Assembly: GCA_009830035.1 (NCBI GenBank)
Contig: SZZY01000009.1
Location: 124,001 to 188,000, forward strand
Direction: 5' to 3'
DNA: 64,000 nucleotides
From: Pantoea sp. Eser
GTDB lineage: Bacteria; Pseudomonadota; Gammaproteobacteria; Enterobacterales; Enterobacteriaceae
A program made the translations under genes and the position numbers. The notes beneath the pieces are model-generated. The model saw nothing but the letters and a program-made list of their open reading frames with translations. It did not search any database and was not told where the DNA came from. Shown here one piece after another: positions 9,577 through 20,131 of the stretch (position 1 is its first letter; every line of letters starts with the position of its first letter).

Positions 9577-9921
9577 TGCCGTTGCGCGCGGCAAATCCCG
9601 CCAGCATCCCTTCGAACGCTTCTCTGGCCTGTAACAGATCCTGCAGGCTGCAGGCTTCGCTCTCCTGCGGCGTGGCCGCCCCGGGCAACGGCTGAGAGAC
9701 ATAGACGCCGGTACCGGTACGGATATCGACCCAGCCGGTCATCTCCAGCGCAATCAACGCTTCACGCACTTGAAGACCGGCTGACCCCCCAGCTGCTTCG
9801 CCAGTTCACGTTCCGGCGGCAGCATCCCACCGGCGATAAACTCGCCGCGCTTAATGCCCGCCATAATGGCGTTGGCAATCTGACGATAGAGACGTTCGGT
9901 TTTTACCACTGGCAGCGCCAT
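9325..9921 (-). pseudogene. GntR/FadR-family regulator, UxuR/ExuR-like, 3'-truncated and frameshifted
   Basis: N-terminal winged helix (LYRQIANAIMAGIKRGEFIAG, PPERELAKQLG, VREALIALEMTGW) and FCD ligand domain (LQDLLQAREAFEGMLAGFAARN, HLLIGEMSGNDLL). The start is ATG at 9921. Two one-base insertions near 9770-9790 break the recognition helix: an extra G in a G run and an extra A. The 3' end stops abruptly at NADHQQIAN, where sequence changes into the end of yhhT. It lies divergent from a mannonate dehydratase gene, which points to a hexuronate regulator of the UxuR/ExuR group (inference from context). Confidence 0.75.
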
Positions 9922-10011
9922 CACCCTCTCCTGTTATCTGGCTGAGCCGATGGTGCAGTTTGTCATGCTGCGATCCGGATCACGGCCCCATTTTGCTGAC
10001 TATCGTACTCT

Positions 10012-10038
10012 TGGTCCACTGGCATGACTACTGGACCA
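10012..10038. promoter_or_regulatory. Inverted repeat TGGTCCA...TGGACCA, candidate hexuronate-regulator operator
   Basis: TGGTCCA (10012-10018) and its exact reverse complement TGGACCA (10032-10038) are centred 20 bp apart, just upstream of uxuA and between it and the divergent gntR. FadR-subfamily regulators bind TGGTnnnACCA-like palindromes, so this is a reasonable operator candidate. Its cognate regulator is now broken. Confidence 0.45.
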
Positions 10039-10059
10039 CATTACAGTTGAGGAGTAAAC

Positions 10060-11226
10060 ATGGAACATAACATGGCGATGGTACGGTCCGAACAATCCGG
10101 TCATCTCTGGATGATGCCCGTCAGGCTGGCGCAACCGGCATCGTAACCGCGCTGCACCATATTCCTAACGGCGAAGTCTGGCCGATCGAGGAGATTAAAG
10201 CCCGCCAGGCGTTACTGGCGGAAAAAGGACTGGTCTGTGGTCGAGAGTATCCCGGTGCATAAATCGATCAAGACCCAGCGCGGCGACTACCTTCGCTATA
10301 TTGCTAATTATCAGCAGTCGATACGTAACCTGGCCGCCTGTGGTATTGATACCGTCTGCTACAACCTCATGCCGGTACTGGACTGAACCCGCACCGAACT
10401 CGCCTGGACGCTGCCGGACGGGGCGAAAGCGCTGCGTTTTGACGCCGACGCCTTTGCCGCCTTTGAGCTGCATCTGCTGGAACGACCGGGTGCCGAACAG
10501 GATTACAGCGCTGCCGAGCAGCAGGCCGCCGCCATGAGCGAAGAGGAAAAAAACACCCTGGTGCGCAATATTATCGCCGGTCTGCCGGGTGCCGAAGAGG
10601 GCTACACTCTGGAGCAGTTCCAGGCGCAGCTGTCGCAATATGACGGCATTGATAAAGACAGGTTACGCGAGCATATGGCCACCTTCCTGCGCGCCATTGT
10701 GCCGGTAGCGGAAGAGGTAGGCATCAAACTGGCGGTACATCCTGACGATCCGCCGCGCCCGATTCTCGGCTTGCCGCGCATTATCTCGACTCAGGAAGAT
10801 ATGCAGTGGCTGAAACAGACTGTCGACAGTCCGCACAACAGTTTCTGCTTCTGTACCGGATCGTATGACGTTCGCGCCGATAATCCGCTGGTTGAGATGG
10901 CGGAAGCCTTTGCTGACCGGATCAATTTTGTTCACCTGCGCGCCACCAAACGTGAGAACAATCCCAACAGTTTCCACGAAGCCGCCCACCTTGCAGGCGA
11001 CGTCGATATGGTCGGGGTGATCAAAGTGATTCTGGCTGAAGAGCAGCGTCGGCGTCAGGCAGGCAACGGTCGGGCTATCCCGATGCGACCCGATCACGGA
11101 CATCAGATGCTGGACGATCTGCACAAACGCACCAATCCCGGTTATTCTGCCATTGGACGACTGAAAGGACTGGCGGAATTACGTGGTGTCGAAGTGGCCC
11201 TGAAACAGATCTATTTTAACCATTGA
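10060..11226 (+). pseudogene. uxuA: Mannonate dehydratase, multiple frameshifts and a nonsense codon
   Basis: UxuA dehydrates D-mannonate to 2-keto-3-deoxygluconate in hexuronate catabolism. The ATG at 10060 follows GAGGAG. Restoring frame recovers [30 protein letters not shown] and, from 10534, a long clean block with [39 protein letters not shown] and [12 protein letters not shown], the metal-binding core. Lesions are an extra T near 10069, an extra A near 10106, a small deletion near 10232, and TGG to TGA at 10384-10386 in PVLDWTRTELAW. Length would be about 390 residues, normal for the family. Clearly non-functional. Confidence 0.9.
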
Positions 11227-11559
11227 GTTAACCCGACTGGCCCTGGCCTGCTGCCGGCCGGGGCCGCGGTTACCGTTGAGCACGCCGCTATGCCGCAACA
11301 TTCTCCTGCGCCCGCCACGCTTTAGCGGCTGGCTTTGCCGCCAGCCGACCTGCCATTTCTGTCTCAATCCGTTTAAAATCATGTCTGAATGCCAGTAAAA
11401 GCAAATCATTGTCAACAAATGCATTCTCTGGACGATAATTGACCTTAATCAGTTCTGTTGATGGCGAAAACGCTAACCTGCATCGCCCGGAGACATGCTA
11501 TGCTGCGCCGATTGATTAGCACCTCCTCATAACGCCTATAACACTCAGAGGATTTTGCG
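11227..11559. other. Intergenic region, no gene seen
   Basis: 333 bp between uxuA and the EAL gene. A GC-rich segment just after the uxuA stop could fold but has no U tract. The remainder becomes A/T-richer towards 11560 and presumably holds the EAL gene promoter. I see no small ORF with a good ribosome-binding site. Confidence 0.5.
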
Positions 11560-13114
11560 GTGCCGATATTGCAACGAAAACGCGATTACGCCAGGCTGAT
11601 TATCATCGTATCCGGCGTGTTGCCCTTAATACTTGCCATTTTTTTCACCGCCCTCGATGCACGTCATACGGTCCACCAGCAGCAGGTGAGCGCCGCCAAT
11701 ACGCTTTTATCTCAGGCCGAGAAAATGAGTGACAGCGCCTGGGATATGATCACCTCACTAACACCAGTTTCAGAATCAGCCCTGCAGCGACTCGGTACGC
11801 TCAACGCCTATTTCCGTGCCATTGGTAAACTGGAATATGATCAAATTGCCTGCTCTTCCGCCTATGGGCTAAATTCTGGCTCGCTAGTAGAAATGATGAT
11901 GCGCGATGTGCCGGTGACCGGCAAAGCCTGGTGGAGTTTGTCGATAGCCGGGACCTACGCGGTACCGAATCGCCCGGCGGTGCTGTTCGTGCGTGAACTG
12001 CCGGGGGGCGAAGGTTTCTGGGCAGTGATTGATGGCCAGTATCTGATCGATTTTATGCGGGCGATTAGCAGCGCACGTGGCTATCACCTGAGTATGCAAT
12101 TTAGCGGCGGCGCGCCGATCGCTCATGGCTCGGCGCAACCCCCCGCACAGAACTGGTTTGAACCGCTGGTTTACCAGACTTCTTCCCAACGCTACCCGCT
12201 GAGCGTCACGGTGGTCGCGCCGCCGGGTGAACTGATAACGGCCTGGCGACAGGTGCTGTTTATCTTCCTGCCGATGGCGGCCATTTTTTCCATTCTGCTG
12301 ATGATCCTGACGTCAAACTGGCTACAACGGCGTATCTCATGGCGTGATGAGATCCGTCGCGCCATCGCCGCAGGCCAGTTCAGGGCGCACTATCAGCTGG
12401 TTTATGACAATCGACTGCAGCGGCGCAGAAGCGCTATTGCGCTGGACCATGCCGGATGGCAATGGCGTGCGGCCGGACATTTTTATCGGCGCTGCCGAAG
12501 CCGAAGGGATGATTGTGCCGCTGACCCGTCATCTGCTAGATCTGATTGTGGAGGATGTGCAAGGCTGGCAGGTGCCTGCACATTTCCATCTGGCGATTAA
12601 CGTTGCCGCCGATCATCTGCAGCATCCTGAGTTTGTCAGCGATATGCTGCATTTTGCCGAGCGGGTGAAAGAGAAGCAGTTCGTGATCACCCTTGAGCTG
12701 ACTGAGCGCAGCCTGATCAAAGATGGCGAAGGCGTGGCGCATAAACTCGAGCAACTGCGGCAGACCGGCATGAAGGTGGGGATTGATGACTTCGGTACCG
12801 GCAACTGTTCACTGAGCTATCTGCAGACCTTCGCGCTGGACTACCTGAAAATCGATCGCGGCTTTATCAACGCCATTGAATCGCTCGAGAGTGAAACGCC
12901 GGTGCTGGACGCCATCATTAACCTCAGCCATAAATTGCAGCTGGAGGTACTGGGCGAAGGAGTTGAAACCGCCCTGCAGTACCGCTATTTGCAACAGCGT
13001 GGTGTGGTATTTATTCAAGGCTACTACTATGCCCGTCCGATGGATAACGCTGCGCTGATCGCCTGGCATGCACAACATGGTCAGCGTCCGTTGCAGGATG
13101 ACGACCCTCTTTAA
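11560..13114 (+). pseudogene. CSS-motif EAL-domain cyclic-di-GMP phosphodiesterase, frameshifted
   Basis: Inner-membrane phosphodiesterase of the CSS-EAL type. The GTG start at 11560 follows AGAGG. Residues about 10-30 form the first membrane helix, residues about 35-230 the periplasmic domain with CSSAYG, and a second helix lies near residue 235 (VLFIFLPMAAIFSILLMIL). A frameshift at about 12410-12425 separates this from the EAL domain, which otherwise retains its catalytic motifs: EALLRW, INVAADHL, ELTERS, GIDDFGTG, LKIDRGF and EGVET. The sequence runs to TAA at 13112-13114. The lesion precedes the catalytic domain, so no active enzyme is expected unless the EAL part initiates internally. 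Confidence 0.85.
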
Positions 13115-13639
13115 CGGGCCGGCGGATTTCGGCCAACCGACAGCGCGAAACGTCGTCGTCCCTGGCTGCCGTTTTGCCAGCCTGAATCGGCCCGCAGCCT
13201 TCACCGCACTGGCTGTTGCTGCAGATCTTTTCGCCACCGCTCGCCTGCCCCGGAGAATGTGTCTGAATGTTTCAGTGCTGCTGACACTCGCAACCCACCC
13301 GCAGCAAATCGCCTGAAAACTAACCGAAGCGACAGAGCTGGCGGCATATCTGCTGAAAAAAGCGCCATTCGTCACGCAGAGTGATTATTTTTTCAGGGTG
13401 ATAAACAGGGTAAACTATCGGTCAGATGGCTCAGTTTTAGGCCAAACATGACAGATATAACCTGAAAACGGTATACTCTGCCGCTTAACGCAATAATCCC
13501 GGCACTAATTATTGTGTTGGCTGGCCGATAATATGCACCTGTTTAAGGCTATGCTTTAATTTCCTCAACGCCGCGGTCTGAACGATTCCGCTCGGTTCGC
13601 GCCGTTGAGGACTTTCATGTTCCATTACAGGGTAATTCT
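13115..13639 (+). promoter_or_regulatory. proP upstream region with leader hairpin
   Basis: 525 bp without a credible gene. A long inverted repeat lies at 13563-13575 and 13598-13610 (CCTCAACG pairs with CGTTGAGG; 12 of 13 positions pair) with a further GAAC/GTTC pairing in the loop, ending 29 bp before the proP start and lacking a U tract. It would form a stable structure in the proP leader. E. coli proP has osmotically and growth-phase controlled promoters, but I could not place their -35/-10 elements here. Confidence 0.5.
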
Positions 13640-15135
13640 ATGAAATTGCGTAGGAAACGTGTAAAACCAATTGGGATCGATGATGTTACTATGCCCGTTT
13701 ACGTAAAGCCATCACCGCGGCCTCTCTGGGTAACGCGATGGAGTGGTTTGACTTCGGTGTGTATGGCTTTGTGGCTTACGCGCTGGGTAAAGTGTTTTTC
13801 CCGGACGTCTCGCCGGGCGTGCAGATGATTGCGGCGCTCGCCACTTTCTCTGTTCCTTTCCTGATTCGCCCGCTGGGTGGGCTGTTCTTCGGTATGCTGG
13901 GCGACAAATATGGTCGTCAGAAAATCCTCTCCATCACCATTATCATCATGTCGGTCAGTACCTTCTGTATCGGCCTGATACCGTCCTATGCCTCGATCGG
14001 CATCTGGGCACCGATTCTGCTGCTGTTAGCCAAGATGGCGCAGGGCTTCCGGGTCGGCGGTGAGTATACCGGCGCCTCGATTTTTGTGGCCGAATATTCG
14101 CCTGACCGCAAACGCGGCTTTATGGGAAGCTGGCTGGACTTTGGTTCGATTGCCGGTTTCGTGCTCGGTGCGGGCCTGGTGGTGCTGATTTCCTCCATTA
14201 TCGGAGAAGAGAGTTTCCTTGAGTGGGGCTGGCGCCTGCCGTTCTTCGTCGCACTGCCGCTGGGGATTATCAGTCTTTACCTGCGTCATGCGCTGGAAGA
14301 GACCCCGGCATTCCAGCAGCACGTGGACAAACTGGAACAGGGCGACCGCGAAGGCCTACAGGATGGTCCGCAGGTCTCGTTTAAAGAGATTGCCACCAAA
14401 CACTGGCGCAGCCTGCTCTCCTGTATCGGTCTGATGATTGCTACTAACGTCACCTACTACATGTTGCTGACGTACATGCCGAGCTACCTGTCACATAACC
14501 TGCACTACAGCGAATATCATGGCGTGATGATTATCATCGCCATCATGATCGGTATGCTGTTTTTTCAGCCGATGATCGGCATAATGAGTGACCGTTTCGG
14601 CCGTCGTCCGTTTGTCATCATCGGCAGTATCGCCCTGATGATCTTCGCGATTCCGGCCTTTATGATGATCAACAGCGACGTGCTGGGGCTGATTTTTGCC
14701 AGTCTGCAGCTGCTGGCGGTGATCCTCAACGCCTTTACCGGCGTGATGGCCTCGTCACTGCCGGCGATGTTCCCGACCCACATCCGCTATAGTGGGCTGG
14801 CCAGTGCGTTTAACATCTCGGTGTTGATCGCCGGTCTGACCCCGACCCTGGCCGCCTGGCTGGTGGAAACCACCAGCAACCTCTACATGCCAGCCTACTA
14901 TCTGATGGTGGTGGCGGTAATTGGCCTGATTACCGGTCTGTTCATGAAAGAGACCGCCAATAAACCGCTGAAAGGTGAGACGCCAGCCGCCTCTGATATG
15001 GAAGAAGCGCGCGAAATCCTGCAGGAGCATCACGATAACATCGAGCACAAAATCGAAGATATCGACGAAGAGATCGCCCGCCTCGAAGCGAAACGTAAAA
15101 ACCTGGTGCAGCAGCACCCGGACATTAACGAATAA
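13640..15135 (+). pseudogene. proP: Proline/betaine:H+ symporter ProP, N-terminal frameshift
   Basis: MFS osmosensory transporter taking up proline and glycine betaine. The ATG at 13640 gives MKLRRKRVKPIGIDDVT, matching the ProP N-terminus, then frame is lost near 13695. The correct frame resumes at RLRKAITAASLGNAMEWFDF and continues unbroken to TAA at 15133-15135. It includes the MFS loop GDKYGRQKI, GGEYTGASIFVAEYSPDRKRGF and the C-terminal coiled coil (about the last 45 residues, EEAREILQEHHDNIEHKIED) that tunes osmosensing. Reinitiation at the ATG at 13738 would omit the N-terminal tail and start in helix 1, so function is doubtful but a single indel separates this from a perfect gene. Confidence 0.9.
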
Positions 15136-15143
15136 TCGTCTCC

Positions 15144-15173
15144 CTCTCCCGCCGGGCGGCGGGAGAGTTTTTT
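15144..15173 (+). terminator. Intrinsic terminator of proP
   Basis: CTCTCCCGCC (15144-15153), loop GGGC, and GGCGGGAGAG (15158-15167) followed by six T residues. It starts 8 bases after the proP stop codon. Confidence 0.92.
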
Positions 15174-15256
15174 CCCCGCACCGTTACCGCACACAAACCT
15201 TCATACCTCCCCGGCAAAGGGAGTAAACTGTTGTCACTTTTTTCACCTGCGTAAGA

Positions 15257-16240
15257 ATGAATATGTCTGATTATTCCCTTATCCAGCGCCCAAGAAGATT
15301 GCGCGCCAGCGCGCCAATGCGCGAAATGTTCCAGGAATCTTCCCTCAGCCTGAACGATCTGGCTCTGCCGATTTTCGTTGAAGAGGGCGTCGACGATTAC
15401 AAAGCGATTCAGGCGATGCCTGGCGTGAGGCGTATCCCGGAAAAACGTCTCGCCTATGAGATTGAACGCATTGCGAAAGCCGGTATCCGTTCGGTGATGA
15501 CCTTTGGTATTTCACACCATACCGATGCCACCGGCAGCGATGCTTGGAATGAAAACGGCCTAGTGGCGCGGATGTCGCGCATCTGCAAAGAGACAGTGCC
15601 GGAAGTGATCGTCATGTCCGATACCTGTTTCTGTGAATACACCAGCCACGGTCACTGTGGCGTGCTGTGCGATCACGGCGTTGATAACGACGCGACGCTG
15701 ATCAACCTCGGCAAGCAGGCGGTAGTTGCGGCCGCGTCGGGCGCGGATTTTATCGCCCCTTCTGCAGCGATGGATGGCCAGGTGCAGGCGATTCGTCAGG
15801 CGCTGGACGCGGCGGGCTTCACCCAGACCGCCATCATGTCTTACTCGACTAAGTTCGCCTCGTCGTTTTACGGTCCGTTCCGTGAAGCCGCGGGAACCGC
15901 GCTGAAAGGCGATCGTAAGACCTACCAGATGAATCCGATGAATCGCCGTGAAGCGATCCGTGAATCGCTGATTGATGCGGCGGAAGGCGCAGATTCGCTG
16001 ATGGTGAAACCGGCAGGTGCCTATTTGGATATCCTGCGTGACATCCGTGAGCGCACTGAGCTGCCGCTGGCGGCTTACCAGACAAGCGGTGATTACGCCA
16101 TGATCAAATTTGCCGCGCAGGCCGGTGCCATTGATGAGCGTAATGTGGTGCTGGAAAGCTTGGGTGCGATTAAACGTGCCGGTGCGGACTTGATTTTCAG
16201 TTATTTCGCGCTTGATCTCGCCGAACAAAAAGTGCTCTGA
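15257..16240 (+). CDS. hemB: Porphobilinogen synthase (delta-aminolevulinate dehydratase)
   Basis: HemB condenses two 5-aminolevulinate molecules to porphobilinogen in heme biosynthesis. All family hallmarks are present over the full 327 residues: the cysteine-rich zinc site [14 protein letters not shown], the substrate-binding lysine in [14 protein letters not shown], the Schiff-base lysine in [12 protein letters not shown], and the C-terminal [10 protein letters not shown]. Two ATG codons (15257 and 15263) are possible starts and the upstream ribosome-binding site is weak, so the first two residues are uncertain. It is intact between two damaged genes, consistent with an essential pathway. 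Confidence 0.97.
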   Translation: MNMSDYSLIQRPRRLRASAPMREMFQESSLSLNDLALPIFVEEGVDDYKAIQAMPGVRRIPEKRLAYEIERIAKAGIRSVMTFGISHHTDATGSDAWNENGLVARMSRICKETVPEVIVMSDTCFCEYTSHGHCGVLCDHGVDNDATLINLGKQAVVAAASGADFIAPSAAMDGQVQAIRQALDAAGFTQTAIMSYSTKFASSFYGPFREAAGTALKGDRKTYQMNPMNRREAIRESLIDAAEGADSLMVKPAGAYLDILRDIRERTELPLAAYQTSGDYAMIKFAAQAGAIDERNVVLESLGAIKRAGADLIFSYFALDLAEQKVL

Positions 16241-16253
16241 TCCCCTCCTCAAT

Positions 16254-16292
16254 AAGACAGTGAATTGAATCGCTTCGATCACTGTCTTTTTC
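16254..16292 (+). terminator. Intrinsic terminator of hemB
   Basis: AAGACAGTGA (16254-16263) pairs perfectly with TCACTGTCTT (16279-16288), with an inner ATCG/CGAT pairing, followed by a T run to about 16291. Confidence 0.88.
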
Positions 16293-16317
16293 TTTGCCGT
16301 AAGGCACACACCAGAAC

Positions 16318-17289
16318 TTGGCTTCACAAAAAATAAAGGGCTCTGCGATCAAAGCACCCGAGATCGCTGCCGATGAGGCACAACGTTTATCGCAGTTGCG
16401 TGCGTTGAACATTATGAATACCCCTGCAGAAGAGCGTTTTGATCGTTTGACCCGTCTGGCACGCCGCCTGTTTGACGTTCCGATTGCCTTAGTCAGCCTG
16501 CTGGAAGCCGATCACCAATGGTTTAAATCTGCCCAGGGTTTTAAGCCCGCCGGATCGCCACGCAATATCTCATTTTGCGGCCATGCCATCCTGCGGGATG
16601 AGATCATGATCGTCGAAGATGCCGCCGCCGATGAACGCTTTCATGAGAATCCACTGGTGACCGGCGAGCCGCACATTCGCTTCTATGCCGGCTGCCCGCT
16701 GCGGGCGCCGGGCGGCGCGAAAATGGGCACGCTGTGCATCATTGGCCGCGAGCCGCGCCAGTTCGACGAGGAAGATCGGGCCACGCTACGCGACGTGGCG
16801 GCGATGGCCGAAGCGGAACTGGTGGCGTTTCAGGCCTCAACCTGCGATGAGCTGACGCAGATTACCAATCGCCGTGGCTTTATGACGCTGGGCGAGATGG
16901 TGCTGAACGAGTGCCGGATGAAGAACCGGCCCGCCTGCCTGACCTTTCTCGATCTGGATAAATTTGAGCAGATCAATGAGTCACTCGGCCATCGCGAGGG
17001 CGACCGGGCGCTGATGGATTTTGCTGATGCGATGAAAGTGGTGTTTAAACATTCTGATCTGTTCGCCCGCTTAGGCGGCGATGAGTTTGTGGTGCTGTTT
17101 AACGGCCTGCTGCAGCAGTTTGCCCGCTATTTAGCCCAGCAGTCGGTCAGCCTGAAGCCGCTACCATCTGCACTTCTCCTATGGCGTAGTGGAGTTTGAT
17201 GCGGCCCATCCGCGGTCGCTGGAGCAGTTAATGCATGACAGCGATGAGCAAATGTACGCAGTAAAAAACAGAAGCGCGCGGTGCTATAA
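16318..17289 (+). pseudogene. GAF-GGDEF diguanylate cyclase, frameshifted
   Basis: Cytosolic sensor with an N-terminal GAF domain (residues about 30-165, LARRLFDVPIALVSLLEADHQWF, FCGHAIL, GTLCIIG) and a GGDEF domain from about residue 170 (CDELTQITNRRGF, LDLDKFEQIN, LGGDEFVVLF). The active-site GGDEF motif is intact. After VLFNG there is a deletion and frameshift (about 17110-17165); the other frame resumes at YHLHFSYGVVEFD and MYAVK. A missing A in the run at 17262-17267 prevents the natural ending KQKRAVL at TAA 17287-17289. The only in-frame start is TTG at 16318 with no strong ribosome-binding site. The regulatory pair (this and the EAL gene) are both broken. Confidence 0.8.
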
Positions 17290-17315
17290 CGTCAGGCGCC
17301 AGTGCGCCTGAGTGG

Positions 17316-18338
17316 TTACTGCCGCGCCAGGTCGTCGAGCAGAGTCTGATTAAACTTCGCCGGCTCTTCCATCTGTGGCGCATGCCCCATCCCCGGGGAT
17401 TCGATTAACCGCGCGCCCGGAATCCGCTTCGCCACCTCTTTACCCAGCACCACGTAATCACCGAGCCGCGCTTTGACCACCGCAGGCGCGATATCGCTGC
17501 CAATCGCGGTGGTGTCGGCGGTGCCGATCATCAGGGTGGTGAGCACCGTTAAATCGCTGAATTCATAAAACACCGGTTGGGTGAAAATCATGTCGTAAAT
17601 CAGCGCTGAGTTCCACGCCACCTTCTGGTGTCCTGGCCCGCTGTTCAGGCCAGCCAGCATATGGACCCATTTGTCATACTCCGGTTTCCAGCGCCCGACA
17701 TAGTAGGTCTGCTGCTCATATTTCTTAATCCCTTCGGCACTCAGCTTCAGTTCGCGCTGATACCACTGATCGACTGACCGCCACGACGCGCCTTTGGCCT
17801 TCCAGTCCTCCAGTCCGATCGGGTTGACCAGCACCAGCTTCTGCGTCTGGGCCGGATACATCAGCGCATAGCGTGTCGCCAGCATCCCGCCGGTGGAGTG
17901 GCCGATGATCACCGCTTTTTCTACCCCCAGCTGCGCCAGCAGCTGATGGGTATTCTCTGCCAGCTGCTGAAAACTGTACTGGTAATGCGCCGGTTTGGCT
18001 GAACTGCAGAAACCAATCTGGTCGGGTGCTACCACGCGGTAGCCTTGCTGACTGAGTGTGCGAATCGTCTCCTCCTAGGTCGCGCCGCAGAAGTTTTTAC
18101 CGTGGATCAGCACCACGGTTTGTCCGTTGGCTTTTTGCGCCGGTTTCACATCCATGTAGCCCATTCTCAGCAGTTGCTGCTGGCAGGAAAAATTGAAATG
18201 TTGCAGAGGGTAAGGATAATCAAATCCTTCCAGCTGCTCGCCGTAAACGTTGGCGGCGAGTGCCGGTGCCGAGCTGAGTAAAGCCAGCGAGGTGAGCAAG
18301 GCGGCAAGCGGTTTCTTCAACGCGTATGTCGGGCTCAT
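17316..18338 (-). pseudogene. Secreted alpha/beta hydrolase interrupted by one amber codon
   Basis: 340-codon alpha/beta hydrolase with a typical signal peptide (residues 1-29, cleavage near APALAA). Motifs: VVLIHGKNF oxyanion region, GHSTGG nucleophile elbow with Ser, and GMGHAPQ catalytic His. The sole lesion is TAG at 18075-18077, where relatives carry a tryptophan (GATWEET). The frame is otherwise perfect from ATG 18338, which has GGAG upstream, to the stop at 17316. The amber lies in CCTAGG, one transition from a Dcm site. Exact substrate is unknown; relatives are annotated as proline iminopeptidase- or epoxide-hydrolase-like. Confidence 0.85.
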
Positions 18339-18700
18339 CCAAGGTTCTCCAGGTTAAAGATAAAGTTAAAGTAAAGGTGCGGCTTAAGCCTGGCATGAAG
18401 CGCCGAAAAGTGTATTGATGGGCTGTGCTATGACAGTGATTCCCTTGCCGCTGATAAGCTTCGTCACCGGTAAAATTGAGCTAAGCGAAACCGTTTAATT
18501 AAAATTACGCTTATTCACTCTACTAATTTCTCCAACTTCATCAACATAGCAATTACAAATAACCCATCTCCATTATCAAATGATTATTAAAACTGCGTTA
18601 CCGGAGATAACAATTCATTTCCTGATAAATCTTTACGTAACAAATGGGCAGAAAAAGATAAGTTATTTTAAACTGCGCCGAAGATAAAAAGGGGGATGTT
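18339..18700. other. A/T-rich intergenic region between divergent hydrolase and AraC genes
   Basis: 362 bp, markedly A/T-rich after 18480, with no ORF worth reporting. It must contain the two divergent promoters. I could not identify a convincing sigma70 pair or a mar/sox box by eye. Confidence 0.5.
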
Positions 18701-19198
18701 ATGAATGAGCGTAAATATAATGAAAGTGTGATCGTCTCTGTCACCGAGTGGATTGATAACAATCTCGATCAGCGGTTAAGCGTTGATGATATTGCGGAGA
18801 AAGCCGGGTATTCAAAATGGTATTTACAGAAATTATTTGCACTCTATCACAATGAAACACTGGCGCGTTATATTCGCAAGCGCAAGCTGGCTGCCTGTGT
18901 CAATGATTTGAAAAATAGCCGCACGCCAATTATTAGCCTGGCGCTGAAATACCATTTTGAAAGCCAGCAATCTTTCACCCGCTCATTTAAACAGGTGATG
19001 GGTTGTACGCCGAGCGTCTGCCGTCGGCGTCATCTGGATGAAGCGGCGCGCCAGCAGTTATCTGAAGCCGCCAATCCCTGCGCGTTATGCCGCTATGCTC
19101 AGCCGGAAACCCGTGAAAAAAGCGGCTGCGGAATAACCCAGAACATTAGCCTGTCTGCACATCACTATGGCACGGCAGAGTCCGTTCGCAGCCTGTGA
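18701..19198 (+). CDS. AraC/XylS-family regulator of the MarA/SoxS/RamA type
   Basis: 165-residue protein whose first about 110 residues are the two helix-turn-helix motifs of a single-domain AraC activator (VTEWIDNNLDQRLSVDDIA, AGYSKWYLQKLF, LKYHFESQQSFTRSFKQ). They are close to RamA/MarA/SoxS. The remaining about 50 residues, including CALCRYAQPETREKSGC, are an extension of unknown role absent from SoxS and MarA. The ATG at 18701 follows AAAGGGGG. It converges tightly with queH (3 nt between stops). MarA-type proteins control efflux and stress genes; target genes here are unknown. Confidence 0.85.
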   Translation: MNERKYNESVIVSVTEWIDNNLDQRLSVDDIAEKAGYSKWYLQKLFALYHNETLARYIRKRKLAACVNDLKNSRTPIISLALKYHFESQQSFTRSFKQVMGCTPSVCRRRHLDEAARQQLSEAANPCALCRYAQPETREKSGCGITQNISLSAHHYGTAESVRSL

Positions 19199-19201
19199 TG
19201 A

Positions 19202-19861
19202 TCAGATATCGTCCGGCTGATAATATTGCACACCAATCTGAATTCGCTCACGGCCCTGCGTGACGCGATGACGATTGGTGTCGCGCAGTGAATAAACGCA
19301 GCCGCAATATTCCTGCTGATAAAAACTTTCGCGCTTACTAATTTCAATCATCCGCGCCGATCCGCCGCCTTTGCGCCAGTTAAATTCCCAGTAAAGCAGG
19401 TCGGGATAATGGGCCGCCGCACGCACACCGCAATCATTAATCTGCTGCATATTCTTCCAGCGTGAAATACCCAGCGAACTGGTGATCACCGGAAAACCAT
19501 TTTCATGGGCATACAGCGCAGTACGTTCGAAGCGCATATCAAAGCACATGGTACAACGCTCACCGCGCTCCGGTTCCCATTCCATGCCGCGCGCCCGTTT
19601 AAACCAGTCATCACGGTCATAGTCGGCATCCACAAACGGCACGCCAAATTTTTCTGCAAAACGAATATTCTCCTCTTTGCGCAGCTCATATTCTTTGAGC
19701 GGATGAATATTTGGGTTGTAGAAATAGATGGTGCAGTCAATGCCGGATGCCAGCATCGCCTCCATCACTTCACCGGAACAGGGCGCACAGCAGGAGTGCA
19801 AAAGGACTTTTTTGTGGCCGCCAGGTAAGGGCAGCGGCTGGCGCTGATAAGGCTGAGACAT
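19202..19861 (-). CDS. queH: Epoxyqueuosine reductase QueH
   Basis: 219-residue DUF208 protein that reduces epoxyqueuosine to queuosine in tRNA, the non-orthologous replacement of QueG. The characteristic cysteines are all present: HSCCAPCS near the N-terminus, [10 protein letters not shown] in the middle and [10 protein letters not shown] near the C-terminus, expected to hold the iron-sulfur cluster and metal. The ATG at 19861 (MSQPYQR) is preferred because GAAGG precedes it; a TTG at 19873 would extend the protein by four residues. Intact. Confidence 0.93.
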   Translation of the reverse strand: MSQPYQRQPLPLPGGHKKVLLHSCCAPCSGEVMEAMLASGIDCTIYFYNPNIHPLKEYELRKEENIRFAEKFGVPFVDADYDRDDWFKRARGMEWEPERGERCTMCFDMRFERTALYAHENGFPVITSSLGISRWKNMQQINDCGVRAAAHYPDLLYWEFNWRKGGGSARMIEISKRESFYQQEYCGCVYSLRDTNRHRVTQGRERIQIGVQYYQPDDI

Positions 19862-20050
19862 AAGCACCTTCAATCATTGGCTGAAAAAACGCAGTGTAAT
19901 CGCGCACGCCACCGGTTGCAAAATTTCCCCGGCTGGCCACGCTTTTGTCTGTTTGTGCGCCTGCCTCAGCCAGCCCGCTGACCGCCAGGCCGCGCGCCGC
20001 CGCGCTGCGGGCGCGGTTTCCCTCTTTGACCAGGCTGCGGATGCGTAAAC

Positions 20051-20066
20051 TGTGACCGGTAACACA
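20051..20066 (+). promoter_or_regulatory. Candidate CRP site upstream of galP
   Basis: TGTGACCGGTAACACA matches TGTGA-N6-TCACA at nine of ten conserved positions, 66 bp before the galP start. A near-palindrome TATGTTTACATA follows at 20079-20090, containing a GTTTACA half-site like those of GalR family operators. Catabolite control of galP is known in E. coli; use of this site here is inference. Confidence 0.5.
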
Positions 20067-20131
20067 CTGCCATCGACTATGTTTACATAATATTAACAAT
20101 ATTGACAAAGTCTCAAGGCAAGGAGTGAAGC

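Noticed and set aside
17292-17311. Eight-bp GC-rich hairpin after the GGDEF gene
   Set aside because: No U tract on either strand, so not called a terminator.
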